A DNA stretch of 64,000 nucleotides. It comes from DATCKG01 sp036562385. GTDB lineage: Bacteria > Bacillota > Sulfobacillia > Symbiobacteriales > Symbiobacteriaceae. Both the position numbers and the translations under genes were made by a program. Under the pieces are notes generated by a model. The model was given only the letters and a program-made list of their open reading frames with translations, had not been told where the DNA came from and ran no database searches. The number at the start of each line of letters is the position of its first letter. Within the stretch, counting starts at the first letter, position 1. This document shows, piece after piece, positions 51,725 to 60,650 of this stretch. The stretch spans positions 49,364-113,363 of the forward strand of contig DATCKG010000036.1 in the NCBI GenBank assembly GCA_036562385.1, read 5' to 3'.

Positions 51725-51743
51725 TTGAGGGGAGGGATGTGGT

Positions 51744-52229
51744 GTGTTCAAGGAGATCGCGAAGGGGCTGGGAACCACCCTCAAGGTGCTCTTTCGCCCC
51801 AAGGAGACCATCCTCTACCCGAAAGTGAAAAAACAGCGGTATCCCCGCTTCCGTGGCCGGCACGAGCTGCGGACCTATGAGAACGGCCTGGAGATGTGCG
51901 TCGGCTGCGAACTCTGCCAGATGGCCTGCCCTGCTAAGGCCATCACCGTCATGGCGGCGGAGAATGATCCGGAACATCCCCACAGCCCCGGTGAGCGGTA
52001 CGGCTACAGGTACCAGGTGAACCTGCTCCGCTGCATCTTCTGCGGCCTCTGCGAGGAGGCGTGTCCAACGGAGTGCCTGCACCTGACCCAGGAGTTTGAG
52101 TTGGCCGACTTCAGCCGGGAGTCGCTGGTGCTGCAGAAGGATCAACTGGTCAACAGGACGCCGTCCGGCTTCAAGGTGCCGGCCCACGTCTATCCGCCCT
52201 TTGAAGGCCGGAAGGTGGTGAACCCATGA
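51744..52229 (+). CDS. nuoI: NADH-quinone oxidoreductase subunit I
   Basis: Ferredoxin-like subunit with N6a and N6b clusters. The 161 residues contain two [4Fe-4S] motifs, CVGCELCQMACP (near residue 53) and CIFCGLCEEACP (near residue 95). GTG 51744 has GGGGAGGGA upstream. nuoJ overlaps its stop by four bases. Confidence 0.96.
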   Translation: MFKEIAKGLGTTLKVLFRPKETILYPKVKKQRYPRFRGRHELRTYENGLEMCVGCELCQMACPAKAITVMAAENDPEHPHSPGERYGYRYQVNLLRCIFCGLCEEACPTECLHLTQEFELADFSRESLVLQKDQLVNRTPSGFKVPAHVYPPFEGRKVVNP

Positions 52230-52732
52230 ACCCTGTCTTTGTTGTGGCCGGAATCATTGCCATCGCCGGTGCGCTGGGCGTGCTCCTGGCCAAGCACCCG
52301 GTTCATCAGGTCGTGGCCACGTTGGCGAACTTTATCGGGCTGGCCGCGCTCTACCTGAGCCTCTCCAGTGAGTTTATGGCGGTCATTCAGCTCATTATCT
52401 ACGGCGGTGCCGTGCTGATCCTCTTCCTGTTCGTCATTGCGCTCTTGACTGCCCGTCGGGACCCGGTGGAACGGGATGAGGATCAGCTACCCGGCCAGAA
52501 GGTGGCGGGCTACGCCGTAGGGGGTGCGGTGCTGCTGATGCTGGCCCTGGTGGGCGCCATGCGGAGCATCAGCCCCGGAGAGGTGGCGGCCATCGAGCCG
52601 GATTTCGGGTCCGTGGCCCGGTTCGGCTATGAACTGCTGACTACCCATCTGCTGCCCTTCGAACTGCTGGCTTTCATCCTGATGGTGGCCGTCGTCGGTG
52701 TGGTCATTCTGGTCGGCCGCCAGAAGGCATGA
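52226..52732 (+). CDS. nuoJ: NADH-quinone oxidoreductase subunit J
   Basis: Membrane subunit of 168 residues with five predicted helices, including AVIQLIIYGGAVLILFLFVIAL, the conserved helix with a pi-bulge in this family. ATG 52226. Confidence 0.94.
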   Translation: MNPVFVVAGIIAIAGALGVLLAKHPVHQVVATLANFIGLAALYLSLSSEFMAVIQLIIYGGAVLILFLFVIALLTARRDPVERDEDQLPGQKVAGYAVGGAVLLMLALVGAMRSISPGEVAAIEPDFGSVARFGYELLTTHLLPFELLAFILMVAVVGVVILVGRQKA

Positions 52733-52745
52733 GGAGGGGGAACGC

Positions 52746-53054
52746 ATGGCAGTGGCTTCACTCAACGCGTATGTAGCGCTGGCGGCCATCCTCTTCTCCC
52801 TGGGCGGCATCGGCTTGCTGGTACGGCGCAGCCCCATCACCATGCTGATTTGCGTGGAACTCATGTGGAACGCGGCCAATCTGCTCTTCATCAGCTTTGC
52901 CCGGATGCACGGGAACATGGCCGGCCACGTGATGGCTTTTCTGGTGATCACCGTTGCCGCCGCGGAGGTGGCGATCGGCCTCGCCCTGATCGTCCTACTG
53001 TTCCGCAATCGCGATCATGTGGACGTGGACGATGTCCACGAACTGAAGAACTGA
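52746..53054 (+). CDS. nuoK: NADH-quinone oxidoreductase subunit K
   Basis: Small membrane subunit (102 residues, three helices) with the proton-pathway glutamates: CVELMWNAANLLF and AAAEVAIGLALI. ATG 52746 has GAGGAGGGGG just upstream; the ATG at 52698 lies within nuoJ and is rejected. Confidence 0.95.
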   Translation: MAVASLNAYVALAAILFSLGGIGLLVRRSPITMLICVELMWNAANLLFISFARMHGNMAGHVMAFLVITVAAAEVAIGLALIVLLFRNRDHVDVDDVHELKN

Positions 53055-53083
53055 CCACCCCCGGAAGGATGTGACACCGAGAA

Positions 53084-54979
53084 ATGAGCGCCTGGATGCT
53101 GCCTGTGATCGTCGTGCTGCCGCTCCTGAGCGCGGCTGTGGTGGCCTACTTCCGGAACACCTGGTCCAAGTCCCTGGTGTCCTGGGTGGCCTGCAGTTCC
53201 GTGTTTGCCTCCCTGGTCATGGTGCTGACGCTGCTTGCGCAGTACCTGGGGAGCGGTTCTGAACCGATTCGCTGGAGCTATCCCCTGTGGGGTGGCCTCC
53301 TGGACTTCGGCTTCGTGGCCGACAGCCTCTCCCTGTGGTGGATGGTGGTGGTCGCCGGAGCCGGTTTCCTGATTCACGTTTACTCTACAGGGTATATGTG
53401 GGAGGACGAGTCCTTCGGCCGGTTCATGGCCAAGCTGAACTACTTCATCTTCGCCATGAGCCTGCTCGTCCTCGCGGATAACTTTGTCGGCCTGTTGATG
53501 GGCTGGGCCAACGTGGGCCTGGCTTCCTATATGCTGATCGGCTTCTGGTTCACGAGGCCGGCAGCCCGGGCCGCCGCCATCAAGGCGTTCGTGATGAACT
53601 CCCTTGGTGAGGTCGGCCTGATCGCCGGCATCGCCTTCATCTACAAGACCTACGGTTCCTTCAAGTATGATGAGGTCTTTGCCCGGGTGGCGGAACACCC
53701 GGAGATGGCTACCGCCATCGGCCTGCTCTTGCTGGTGGGCGCCATCGCCAAGTCGGCGCAGATGCCGCTGCACACCTGGTTGCCCTACGCCATGGAGGGC
53801 CCCACTCCGGTGTCGGCCCTGATTCACGCGGCCACCATGGTGACTGCGGGCGTCTACCTGGTTTCCCGGGCGTACCCGATCTATGAGGCTGCACCCGGTG
53901 CGGCGCTGACCGTGGCCTGGGTGGGGGCCGTCGGCGCCCTGTTCGGCTCCATCGTGGCGGCCGGCCAGTTTGACATCAAGCGGGTACTGGCCTTCTCCAC
54001 GCTGTCGCAGATCGGCTATATGTTCATGGGCAACGGCCTGGGCGCCTACGCGGCTGCCGACTTCCACTTCTTCACCCATGCCTTCTTCAAGGCTGCCCTC
54101 TTCCTGGGCGCCGGCATCGTGGTGCACCACTACCATGGCGACCAGGACATCCGCAAGATGGGCGGACTGGCGAAGAAGGACCGGTTCGCCTTCTGGACGT
54201 TCCTGATCGGCGTGCTGGCCCTGATCGGTATCTTCCCCTTCGCCGGCTTCTTCTCCAAGGATGAGATCCTTCTGGCCGCCTACGAGCAGAACATCGCCCT
54301 GTTTGTGATCGGCGTCCTGGCCGCAGGCATGACCGCCTTCTACAACGTCCGGCTTTTCAGCCTGGTCTTCCTGGGCGATCCGTATGTGCCGCCGGCCCAG
54401 CCCGGCGCCAAGAAGCGGCGGCAGGCCGAGCACGACGCGCACGCCCATGAAGCCCACGAAGCCATTCCCGCAACCATGAAGGTGCCAGTGGCCATTTTGG
54501 CGGCCCTCTCCCTGGTGGGCGGCTGGATCTTCTTCCCCAACTGGCAGAACCAGTTCCTGCAGAGCGCCTTCCCGACGCTGCACCTGCACACGGAAGCCCA
54601 CATCAACCTGGTGGTAGCCGGTCTCACCACCGCCGTGGCGCTGCTGGGCATGGTGGTCTCCTGGTACCTGTACGGGCCCAATGGCGTCCGGCGTCAGGCT
54701 GAGCTGGATCTGAACGCAAAGGGCGGCATCCTGTACAACATGTTCTACATCGATGCGCTATATGACGCCGTATTCGTTCGACCGACACTGGCCTTCGCCC
54801 GGTTCTGCGCGGACGTGGCGGACCCCAAGGGACTGGACGGCATCGTGGAGGGCCTCGGCCGGCTGGCTGCGGCCGTGGGCAGCGGCCTGCGGGTGCTGCA
54901 GAACGGCTACATCCGGCGATACGCCCTGACGGTGTTTACCGGTGTGGCCCTGATGCTGGTCTACTACATCCTCGTCTAG
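53084..54979 (+). CDS. nuoL: NADH-quinone oxidoreductase subunit L
   Basis: Antiporter-like subunit with the long lateral helix. The 631 residues are normal for NuoL: WMVVVAGAGFLIHVYSTGYM, LLMGWANVGLASYMLIGFW, KSAQMPLHTWLPYAMEGPTPVSALIHAATMV (with the key Lys), and an extended C-terminus with the polar lateral-helix region (about 530-600). Its length and motifs are those of NuoL, not NuoM. The next gene is nuoN, so no nuoM lies here. Confidence 0.95.
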   Translation: MSAWMLPVIVVLPLLSAAVVAYFRNTWSKSLVSWVACSSVFASLVMVLTLLAQYLGSGSEPIRWSYPLWGGLLDFGFVADSLSLWWMVVVAGAGFLIHVYSTGYMWEDESFGRFMAKLNYFIFAMSLLVLADNFVGLLMGWANVGLASYMLIGFWFTRPAARAAAIKAFVMNSLGEVGLIAGIAFIYKTYGSFKYDEVFARVAEHPEMATAIGLLLLVGAIAKSAQMPLHTWLPYAMEGPTPVSALIHAATMVTAGVYLVSRAYPIYEAAPGAALTVAWVGAVGALFGSIVAAGQFDIKRVLAFSTLSQIGYMFMGNGLGAYAAADFHFFTHAFFKAALFLGAGIVVHHYHGDQDIRKMGGLAKKDRFAFWTFLIGVLALIGIFPFAGFFSKDEILLAAYEQNIALFVIGVLAAGMTAFYNVRLFSLVFLGDPYVPPAQPGAKKRRQAEHDAHAHEAHEAIPATMKVPVAILAALSLVGGWIFFPNWQNQFLQSAFPTLHLHTEAHINLVVAGLTTAVALLGMVVSWYLYGPNGVRRQAELDLNAKGGILYNMFYIDALYDAVFVRPTLAFARFCADVADPKGLDGIVEGLGRLAAAVGSGLRVLQNGYIRRYALTVFTGVALMLVYYILV

Positions 54980-55009
54980 ACGCCGGTGGCTTGGTAAGGA
55001 GGGGTCCGA

Positions 55010-56485
55010 TTGTTCGATTTGATCAACTTCACAATCGCGGCGCCGCTCCTGGCGCTGGCCGCCGGAGCACTCGTGGTACTGCTTCTGGATCTCCTGCTGC
55101 CGGCCCGGACGGCCCATTCGCTCTGGTATCTCTTTTCCCTGCTCTCCGTTGCCCTGGCCGGTTACTACCTGACGCCTCTCTGGGGCAAGGGGTTGACGGG
55201 GTTTGACGGCGGTCTTGTGATGGACCAGTTCGGGCTGGTCTTTTCCGGGATCCTGTTGGGCGTCTGCTTTCTGACCCTTCTGCTTTCCTTCTCCCGGACC
55301 GAACTGGACAAGTCCGGCTACCTGGCTCTGGTCCTCTGGGCCACCATGGGCATGCTGGTCATGTCCACCGCCGGCAGTTTGATGACCCTGTTCCTCGGCC
55401 TCGAACTGCTGTCCCTGGCCCTGTATGTCGCAGTGGCCTTTGACCCTGTGCGGCCCACGGCCCGGGAGGCGGCCCTGAAGTACTTCGTGTTGGGCGCCGT
55501 GGCCTCGGGCTTTATCCTCTTCGGCTTTGCCCTGCTGTACGGTGTCGCGGGCGGCATGAACCTGACCGAGATCGCCGCCGCTGCACCGGAGGCCATCGGT
55601 GACCTCTACTACAAGGCGGGCATCGCCCTCTCCCTGGTGGGGCTGGCGTTCAAGATGGCGCTGGTTCCGTTCCACGTCTGGGCGCCGGACGTCTACCAGG
55701 GGGCGCCCACCGCGGTGACCGCCTTCATGGCGGTCGGTACCAAGACCGCCGCCTTTGCCGGCCTGGTGCGGTTCCTGGTTTCTGCGGTGCCGGCGGAACA
55801 GCAGGCCACCCTGCTCTTTCCGCTGGCAGTGCTGGCGGCCGCGTCCATGATTCTCGGCTCTACGGTCGGTATCTGGCAGAACGACCTGAAGCGACTGATG
55901 GCCTACTCCGGTATCGCCCACGCCGGGTACCTGGTGATGGCGCTGCCCGGGTTGGGGACCGAGGGGCTGACGGCCGGCGCCTTCTACCTCGCGGCCTACG
56001 CCTTCACGGCCATGGGGGTCTTCGCCATCATCGCCCTGCTGGAGGCAGAGGGGAAGGATGGGGCGGACCTTCGGACCTTCGCCGGAATGCTGTATCAGCG
56101 GCCCGTGCTTGCGGCCTGCCTGGCGCTCTTGATGTTCGGCCTGGCCGGGCTGCCGCCCACAGGCGGCCTCATCGGTAAGATCCTGCTGGCCAAGGCCGCG
56201 CTGGGTGCCAACGCTTGGCTGCTGCTGATCGCGCTGATCGTCTCCACCGGCATCTCGGCCTACGTCTACCTGCGGGTGGTGGGGGCCACCATCCAGAAGC
56301 CCGCCCAGGCGGCGGCCACTGCTCGGGCGGTGATGGCCGGCGCGCAGGAGGATCTGGCCTTCTCGCCGGGCGTGGTTCGCGCCGCCCTCTATGCGGTGCT
56401 GGCCATCTCGGTCATCGGGACCGTCTGGATGGGTGTTCTGCCCGGCAGTTTCCTGTCGCTGATGCAGGCCATCGTGGCGCTGTAG
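55010..56485 (+). CDS. nuoN: NADH-quinone oxidoreductase subunit N
   Basis: Antiporter-like membrane subunit of 491 residues, with the family segments LFLGLELLSLALYVAVAF, KMALVPFHVWAPDVYQGAPTAVTAF (Lys and Pro of the channel) and QNDLKRLMAYSGIAHAGYL. The TTG start 55010 follows AAGGAGGGG. It begins 30 bases after nuoL. The PDVYQGAPT sequence is characteristic of NuoN and not of NuoM (PDAHTEAP type). Confidence 0.94.
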   Translation: MFDLINFTIAAPLLALAAGALVVLLLDLLLPARTAHSLWYLFSLLSVALAGYYLTPLWGKGLTGFDGGLVMDQFGLVFSGILLGVCFLTLLLSFSRTELDKSGYLALVLWATMGMLVMSTAGSLMTLFLGLELLSLALYVAVAFDPVRPTAREAALKYFVLGAVASGFILFGFALLYGVAGGMNLTEIAAAAPEAIGDLYYKAGIALSLVGLAFKMALVPFHVWAPDVYQGAPTAVTAFMAVGTKTAAFAGLVRFLVSAVPAEQQATLLFPLAVLAAASMILGSTVGIWQNDLKRLMAYSGIAHAGYLVMALPGLGTEGLTAGAFYLAAYAFTAMGVFAIIALLEAEGKDGADLRTFAGMLYQRPVLAACLALLMFGLAGLPPTGGLIGKILLAKAALGANAWLLLIALIVSTGISAYVYLRVVGATIQKPAQAAATARAVMAGAQEDLAFSPGVVRAALYAVLAISVIGTVWMGVLPGSFLSLMQAIVAL

Positions 56486-56507
56486 GTGCTGTAGGACGCG
56501 TCGAATG

Positions 56508-56550
56508 AGACCGTGGTCTGGTATGAACCAGTTACCAGTCCACGGTCTTT
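56508..56550 (+). terminator. Terminator of the nuo operon
   Basis: AGACCGTGG (56508-56516) and CCACGGTCT (56540-56548) form the outer stem, with CTGGT and ACCAG forming an inner one. TTT and TCTG follow. Confidence 0.8.
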
Positions 56551-56639
56551 TCTGTACGACCGACCTGGTGGGAACGGATGGCTGTGACCAGACCCTCCCG
56601 AACAGGATGTTCCCAACGCACTGGTTCGTCGCTGATAGG

Positions 56640-57237
56640 TAGGCCTAATGACAAGGAAGAACTGCCCCTTCCGTGTCTGAAACGAAGAAGGCACCGGCTG
56701 TGCGGCCGGTGTCATTTTCGAAGCTGCCAGTACATAGGGGCTGGCTGGGTCATCCTGTTGAGGTTTTTCGTAAGGCTTCTCCCAGTACACGAGCATGTCG
56801 AAATCACGCGATCCCTGAGGATCTCCCGCACCGGATGTCACCGTCCACTGGACACGCCCACGGCATCCGCGTTGACTGACGTGTCAATCATGAACGGCGC
56901 AGGTTCTCCGGGACGGATTCGGTCGAGGGGAACCTGGCCAGACACCTCTGCCAAGAGAGTGCCGTCGCCGGCAAACAGCGAGGCCGTTACACGACGTTTC
57001 CCACATCCTCGGTCTTCTCGTTGCGGACCAATCCCCATGCCTGCCAATTCCCAGTGTCTGTTACGGTGATCGTATTCTCAAGGAGAAGCACCTTCTCAGC
57101 GCGGGCTCGGGTCGCATCATAGCGGCCTGAAGCCGCGGAGACTGCGGTACTCCTGACCCGAGTCACCTTCTGCAGGATATTGCGAGGGCGGGGCCGGCCG
57201 CGGCGAGTGTAAGACTGGACTTGGTTCCCAGGCCCCA
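56640..57237 (-). pseudogene. Decayed FxLYD-like domain protein gene
   Basis: On the minus strand three reading frames join into one FxLYD-type domain. In order: WQAWGLVRNEKTEDVGNVV (ends near 56990), then VTASLFAGDGTLLAEVSGQV and LDRIRPGEPAPFMIDTSV (56838-57020, next frame), then VQWTVTSGAG and DFDMLVYWEKPYEKP (third frame, below 56860). The first shift looks like loss of one G in GTCGTG(G)TAACG near 56990; the second is near 56855. Two shifts exclude a simple sequencing slip at one point, although recoding is not excluded. The 5' part runs into the SUKH gene region, and no clean start is visible, so it is truncated too. Confidence 0.7.
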
Positions 57238-57293
57238 TCACTCCGTACCGATTCGCGGATTTCTGCCGCCGGTTATCGGAGCAATCCGAGGCA

Positions 57294-58430
57294 TCATTCC
57301 TGATCCGTGGGCAATATCTCCGCCGGAGCCGCATTTCCCTTACCCCACCAATAAAATTCGACCCCATCATAGTCCGGCGGCAGGTGTGTCGGTTCGTTCT
57401 GGTACATGCCTGTTTTCCTGAGCCTTGCCCGCAGGGGTTCGGCAGCTTTCTCCGCATGCAGCGGCCAAGTGAGTACGTATCTGCCCGTGGGCGGGCCGCC
57501 AGTATGGGTGTTGGCCCGCCGTGACCAGAAGCAGACTCCGCTGGGGGCATGTACCCAGATTCCGGGGGCAACCTCCTGCCACCTATCCCCGGAGAGAACG
57601 GCCGGCGGTACATCGCAAGGCTTTACTTTCGGCCTGGGTGGCTCCTCAAAGCCGAAAAGCCATTCCAGGTTGTCCGGCCGCCACCGGAATTCCGCGGGTA
57701 CGCCGAAGGTGGCACCGAGGCGCAGCAGGTGATCTCGCAGTCCTACCGCAATCAGCGCTGCAGGGGCTGTCATCGCGTAGGGCGAATCAGGCAGCCTCAG
57801 ACGGTAGTAGTAACGCGTGCCACTACTGAGCTGATACTCGTACAGACCAAAGGAAAATCCCAGCCCATGCCGCCACAGGCCGGGGGTATGCGGATCCTTG
57901 TACCACTCTAGCGGCTCGGGAGGCTCCCAGTACCAGCTTCCTTGGGCTTCAATGAAGCGGTCCAGAAACTCGGCCAGGCTGCCAGCGATGGCCGGACGAG
58001 CCAGCACCTTGTCGGCCGAGTCCAACTGATCCGCCCAGTAGACGGGCCACTGCGGTGCCGTCTGCACCCGCCGGTCCAGTACCAAGAACGCCTCGTCATC
58101 CAGCATTCCAATGGGGAGCACCCGCGGGTCGTCGAGAAGGGGAGGCGGATCCAGCAGTTCCTGCGTGTGAAAAATCCGTGGGCTTTCGTAGCTATCGTTC
58201 TTATCTAGGATGAAGATTTGGGCTCCGTTCCAGCGTGTCAGGAACTCCCGGTAGTCGTCGGGCAGTGGATGCCCAAGCCTGCGCTCCACATCGGCAATCT
58301 CCTCCGGGTTGGCGGGAGGACCCGTCCTGACGTGGCTGGGCCAGACCCGGCATCCGGCACGCCGCGGCACGGATCCTTGTGCCGCGTACTGCTGCAGCAA
58401 GTGGACAAACCGTTCAAACAAGCCCTTCAC
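57294..58430 (-). CDS. SMI1/KNR4 (SUKH) domain protein
   Basis: A 378-residue protein. The N-terminal half has the SMI1/KNR4 signature: ANPEEIADVERRLGHPLPDDY, then FLTRWNGAQIFI and VLPIGMLDDEAFLVLDRR. SUKH proteins often act as immunity proteins to polymorphic toxins, but many have no known role. The C-terminal 200 residues are aromatic-rich (WYKDPHTPGLWRHGLGFSFG) and unfamiliar. GTG 58430 is the start, with GGTGGAAG about six bases upstream. It is intact, and its GC is lower than its neighbours, which may mean transfer. No toxin gene is adjacent. Confidence 0.8.
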   Translation of the reverse strand: MKGLFERFVHLLQQYAAQGSVPRRAGCRVWPSHVRTGPPANPEEIADVERRLGHPLPDDYREFLTRWNGAQIFILDKNDSYESPRIFHTQELLDPPPLLDDPRVLPIGMLDDEAFLVLDRRVQTAPQWPVYWADQLDSADKVLARPAIAGSLAEFLDRFIEAQGSWYWEPPEPLEWYKDPHTPGLWRHGLGFSFGLYEYQLSSGTRYYYRLRLPDSPYAMTAPAALIAVGLRDHLLRLGATFGVPAEFRWRPDNLEWLFGFEEPPRPKVKPCDVPPAVLSGDRWQEVAPGIWVHAPSGVCFWSRRANTHTGGPPTGRYVLTWPLHAEKAAEPLRARLRKTGMYQNEPTHLPPDYDGVEFYWWGKGNAAPAEILPTDQE

Positions 58431-58676
58431 CTCTTACTTCCACCAGCACGCGCACTGGGTGAATTTGCGACATGAACATCGAAAAGTTCTTATAAACAGT
58501 TTTGCCATACCATTCGACTTCCGTGAGAGGGTTACCTTCCTGCGGGGATGCGCTCCCGGGGCGGAATTCGCATCTGGCGGAGCCTCCCGCCACATGACTG
58601 GCTGCGGTCAGACACCACTGGCCACCCCTGCCCATAGGATGCCTCCGGGTTTCCCATCAAAAAGGAAACGGGGGCG

Positions 58677-59291
58677 GTGGCAGTGGAGAGGTTCGCAGAC
58701 GAGAAGGGGCTTGGCTTTTCCCCGGCGCTGACTCGGTTTGTGGATGCGATGTCGGCCATGGTTCGGGCGTGTCAGGTGGAGTCCGAGCAGGTGGAGCGGA
58801 CCCTTCCTCTGCTGAGGGAACTGGTCCGGGACGCCTCCTGGCTGCGGCCGGAGTGGACTGTCCCTTCGGCGGAGCAGTACGCGCGGTACCCGGTTTACCA
58901 GGACCCGGAAGGCCGGTTTGAGGTGCTGGTGCTGGTGTGGCTGCCCGGTCAGGGGACCCTGCTGCACGATCACGATGGCACCTGGGGGGCAGAGGGGGTG
59001 GTCCGGGGGACGGTGACCATCACCAACTACCGCCAGGAGGGAGAGGCCGGCCCGGATCTGGTCCGGCTGACGGAACTGGGGACGGAGGAGATCCGGGCCG
59101 GAGAGACCGGTCAGCTGCTGCCTCCGGCCGACTGCCACATCGTGGCCAACCGCGGCCAGGAGACAGCCATTACCGTACATGTCTATGGGAAGCCCCTGCG
59201 CCAGTTCCGGGTCTTTGAACCTACCGAGGAGCCCGGCCTCTACCGGGCTCAGTGGGTGCAGGTCAGGGCGACCCGTCCGGTGGCGGTGTGA
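58677..59291 (+). CDS. Cysteine-dioxygenase-like cupin (thiol dioxygenase)
   Basis: A 204-residue cupin of the cysteine/3-mercaptopropionate dioxygenase family, which oxidises thiols to sulfinates with Fe(II). The metal motif is LLHDHDGTWGAEGVVRG with His97 and His99, and the third His is His154 in PPADCHIVAN, followed by ITVHVYG. A Gly occupies the place of the mammalian crosslinked Cys, as in bacterial enzymes. Cysteine or 3-mercaptopropionate cannot be distinguished. GTG 58677 follows AAAGGAAACGGGG. Confidence 0.85.
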   Translation: MAVERFADEKGLGFSPALTRFVDAMSAMVRACQVESEQVERTLPLLRELVRDASWLRPEWTVPSAEQYARYPVYQDPEGRFEVLVLVWLPGQGTLLHDHDGTWGAEGVVRGTVTITNYRQEGEAGPDLVRLTELGTEEIRAGETGQLLPPADCHIVANRGQETAITVHVYGKPLRQFRVFEPTEEPGLYRAQWVQVRATRPVAV

Positions 59292-59303
59292 CATCACGCA
59301 CAC

Positions 59304-59348
59304 AGGCGGCTGCGGCCTCCCGGTGGAGAGGCTGCAGCCGCCTTTTTT
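59304..59348 (+). terminator. Terminator after the cupin gene
   Basis: AGGCGGCTGC (59304-59313) and GCAGCCGCCT (59334-59343) with an inner pairing of GGCCTC and GAGGCT, followed by TTTTTT. The same outer stem is repeated after the M20 peptidase gene. Confidence 0.93.
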
Positions 59349-59385
59349 CTGCCAACAGCGCTGGATAGGGCCGCGGAGGCACCTG

Positions 59386-59865
59386 CTACACGAACAGCAG
59401 AATCAGCCGCATGACCCACATGGCCAGCAGTGCGTTGAGGATCGCGATGCCGATGATGACGCCCCAGTAGCGGGCGTTTACGTCAGCGGTACCCAGGCAG
59501 CGGCCCATGTACTGAACCAGCGAGCCCATAAGGAAAATGGCCGGGATGATGACTGTGATGTCGGCGGCGTCCAAGATCCCCGATGTGTAAAGGCCCGCGG
59601 CTACGCCAACGCCGCCGCCCATGCTCATGAATGCCGCGAGCAGGACGGTTGCGGCCTCACCCGGCAGTCCCCAAAGACCCATGATGGGCCTGAAAACCAT
59701 CCCGATGAGATCCATCAGGCCCGTGATCTTCAGCGCCTGTATGATGACAAACGCCATGACGACGTTGGGCATGGTTTGGGTGGTGGCTATCTTCCAACCC
59801 TGCCGGGCGCCTTCCACGAACAGATCCAGGATCGTTTTGCGCACGGGCTGTGCATGTTCTGCCAT
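59386..59865 (-). CDS. YjiG-like membrane protein (nucleoside-recognition/Gate domain)
   Basis: A 159-residue membrane protein with about four helices and the Gate-domain pattern PNVVMAFVIIQALKITGLMDLIG, AATVLLAAFMSMGGGVGVAAGLY. YjiG-type proteins pair with YjiH-type proteins, here the next upstream gene on the same strand. The transported compound is unknown. ATG 59865 has GGGAGG upstream on the minus strand. Confidence 0.82.
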   Translation of the reverse strand: MAEHAQPVRKTILDLFVEGARQGWKIATTQTMPNVVMAFVIIQALKITGLMDLIGMVFRPIMGLWGLPGEAATVLLAAFMSMGGGVGVAAGLYTSGILDAADITVIIPAIFLMGSLVQYMGRCLGTADVNARYWGVIIGIAILNALLAMWVMRLILLFV

Positions 59866-59890
59866 GATCGGTTGCCTCCCTCACCGTCTG

Positions 59891-60532
59891 TCAGGCTGCT
59901 CTCCTGCCGCCCACCCGCCTCAAGTAGAGGCGCATCAGGGTGGCGCCTACGAACTTGAAGACAAACATGACCAGCAGCGGGATGACGATGGGAACCAGCA
60001 GGAAGGCAAAGAGGGCAGCGCCCGACGAGAAGTAGTTGGTGATCGTAGCGTCGGCGGACATTTGCCAGGTGGCAAAGACGGTGCGTTCGTCGTCGGTGAG
60101 CTGCCGCGACTCCACCAACTGCTTGGTCATGACGGCGCCGGCATCGGTGGACTGCAGGCTCGCCACCAGCGCCAGGCCAGCGGCACCGGGAATCCCCAGC
60201 AGCGGCCGGAGCAGCGGAGTCAGGAGCTGCCGGGCCGCTTCCAATCCACCGAAGCCTTCGACGACCCGGATGATGCCCAGGGCCAGGATGACCGCCGGCA
60301 TCAGTTCCAGAGAGAACAGGAACCCATCTCGGGCGCCGACGCCGCCCGAACCCCGGAAGGTGAACTGCTCCGCAATCGTGCCGAAGGAGCCGTTCAGAGC
60401 TGTGAAGTCCAGGACCTTCAGCCAGTTGGGTGACTTGGCGAAGAGGCCCGAGAAGAACAGCACGGCCAAGAGCAGAGCAAGATATCCTTTCCACGTGACT
60501 TGCGGGACCTCGTTGGGACGATCGTTCAACAA
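59891..60532 (-). CDS. YjiH-like membrane protein (nucleoside-recognition/Gate domain)
   Basis: The partner of the YjiG-like protein: about 213 residues, five or more helices, with the Gate pattern PAVILALGIIRVVEGFGGLEAARQLL and GLALVASLQSTDAGAVMTKQL. The start is TTG 60532, six bases after AAAGGAGG (60539-60546, minus strand); TTG 60529 is an alternative. The much longer open frame further upstream is not coding. It is divergent from the M20 peptidase gene with about 118 bases between. Confidence 0.8.
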   Translation of the reverse strand: MLNDRPNEVPQVTWKGYLALLLAVLFFSGLFAKSPNWLKVLDFTALNGSFGTIAEQFTFRGSGGVGARDGFLFSLELMPAVILALGIIRVVEGFGGLEAARQLLTPLLRPLLGIPGAAGLALVASLQSTDAGAVMTKQLVESRQLTDDERTVFATWQMSADATITNYFSSGAALFAFLLVPIVIPLLVMFVFKFVGATLMRLYLRRVGGRRAA

Positions 60533-60650
60533 CACCACCCTCCTTTGCCGATAGTGTGTCCAATTTGCCGGATGGGTACCTGCCAAAAGGGAGAAGTTAT
60601 GATGCAGGCAGTGCCCTTGCTCGAGTGGACTGGAAAAGGAGGTCATCCTG

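Noticed and set aside
60598..60603. TATGAT before the M20 peptidase gene as a promoter
   Set aside because: No -35 or extended -10 element is at the right spacing.
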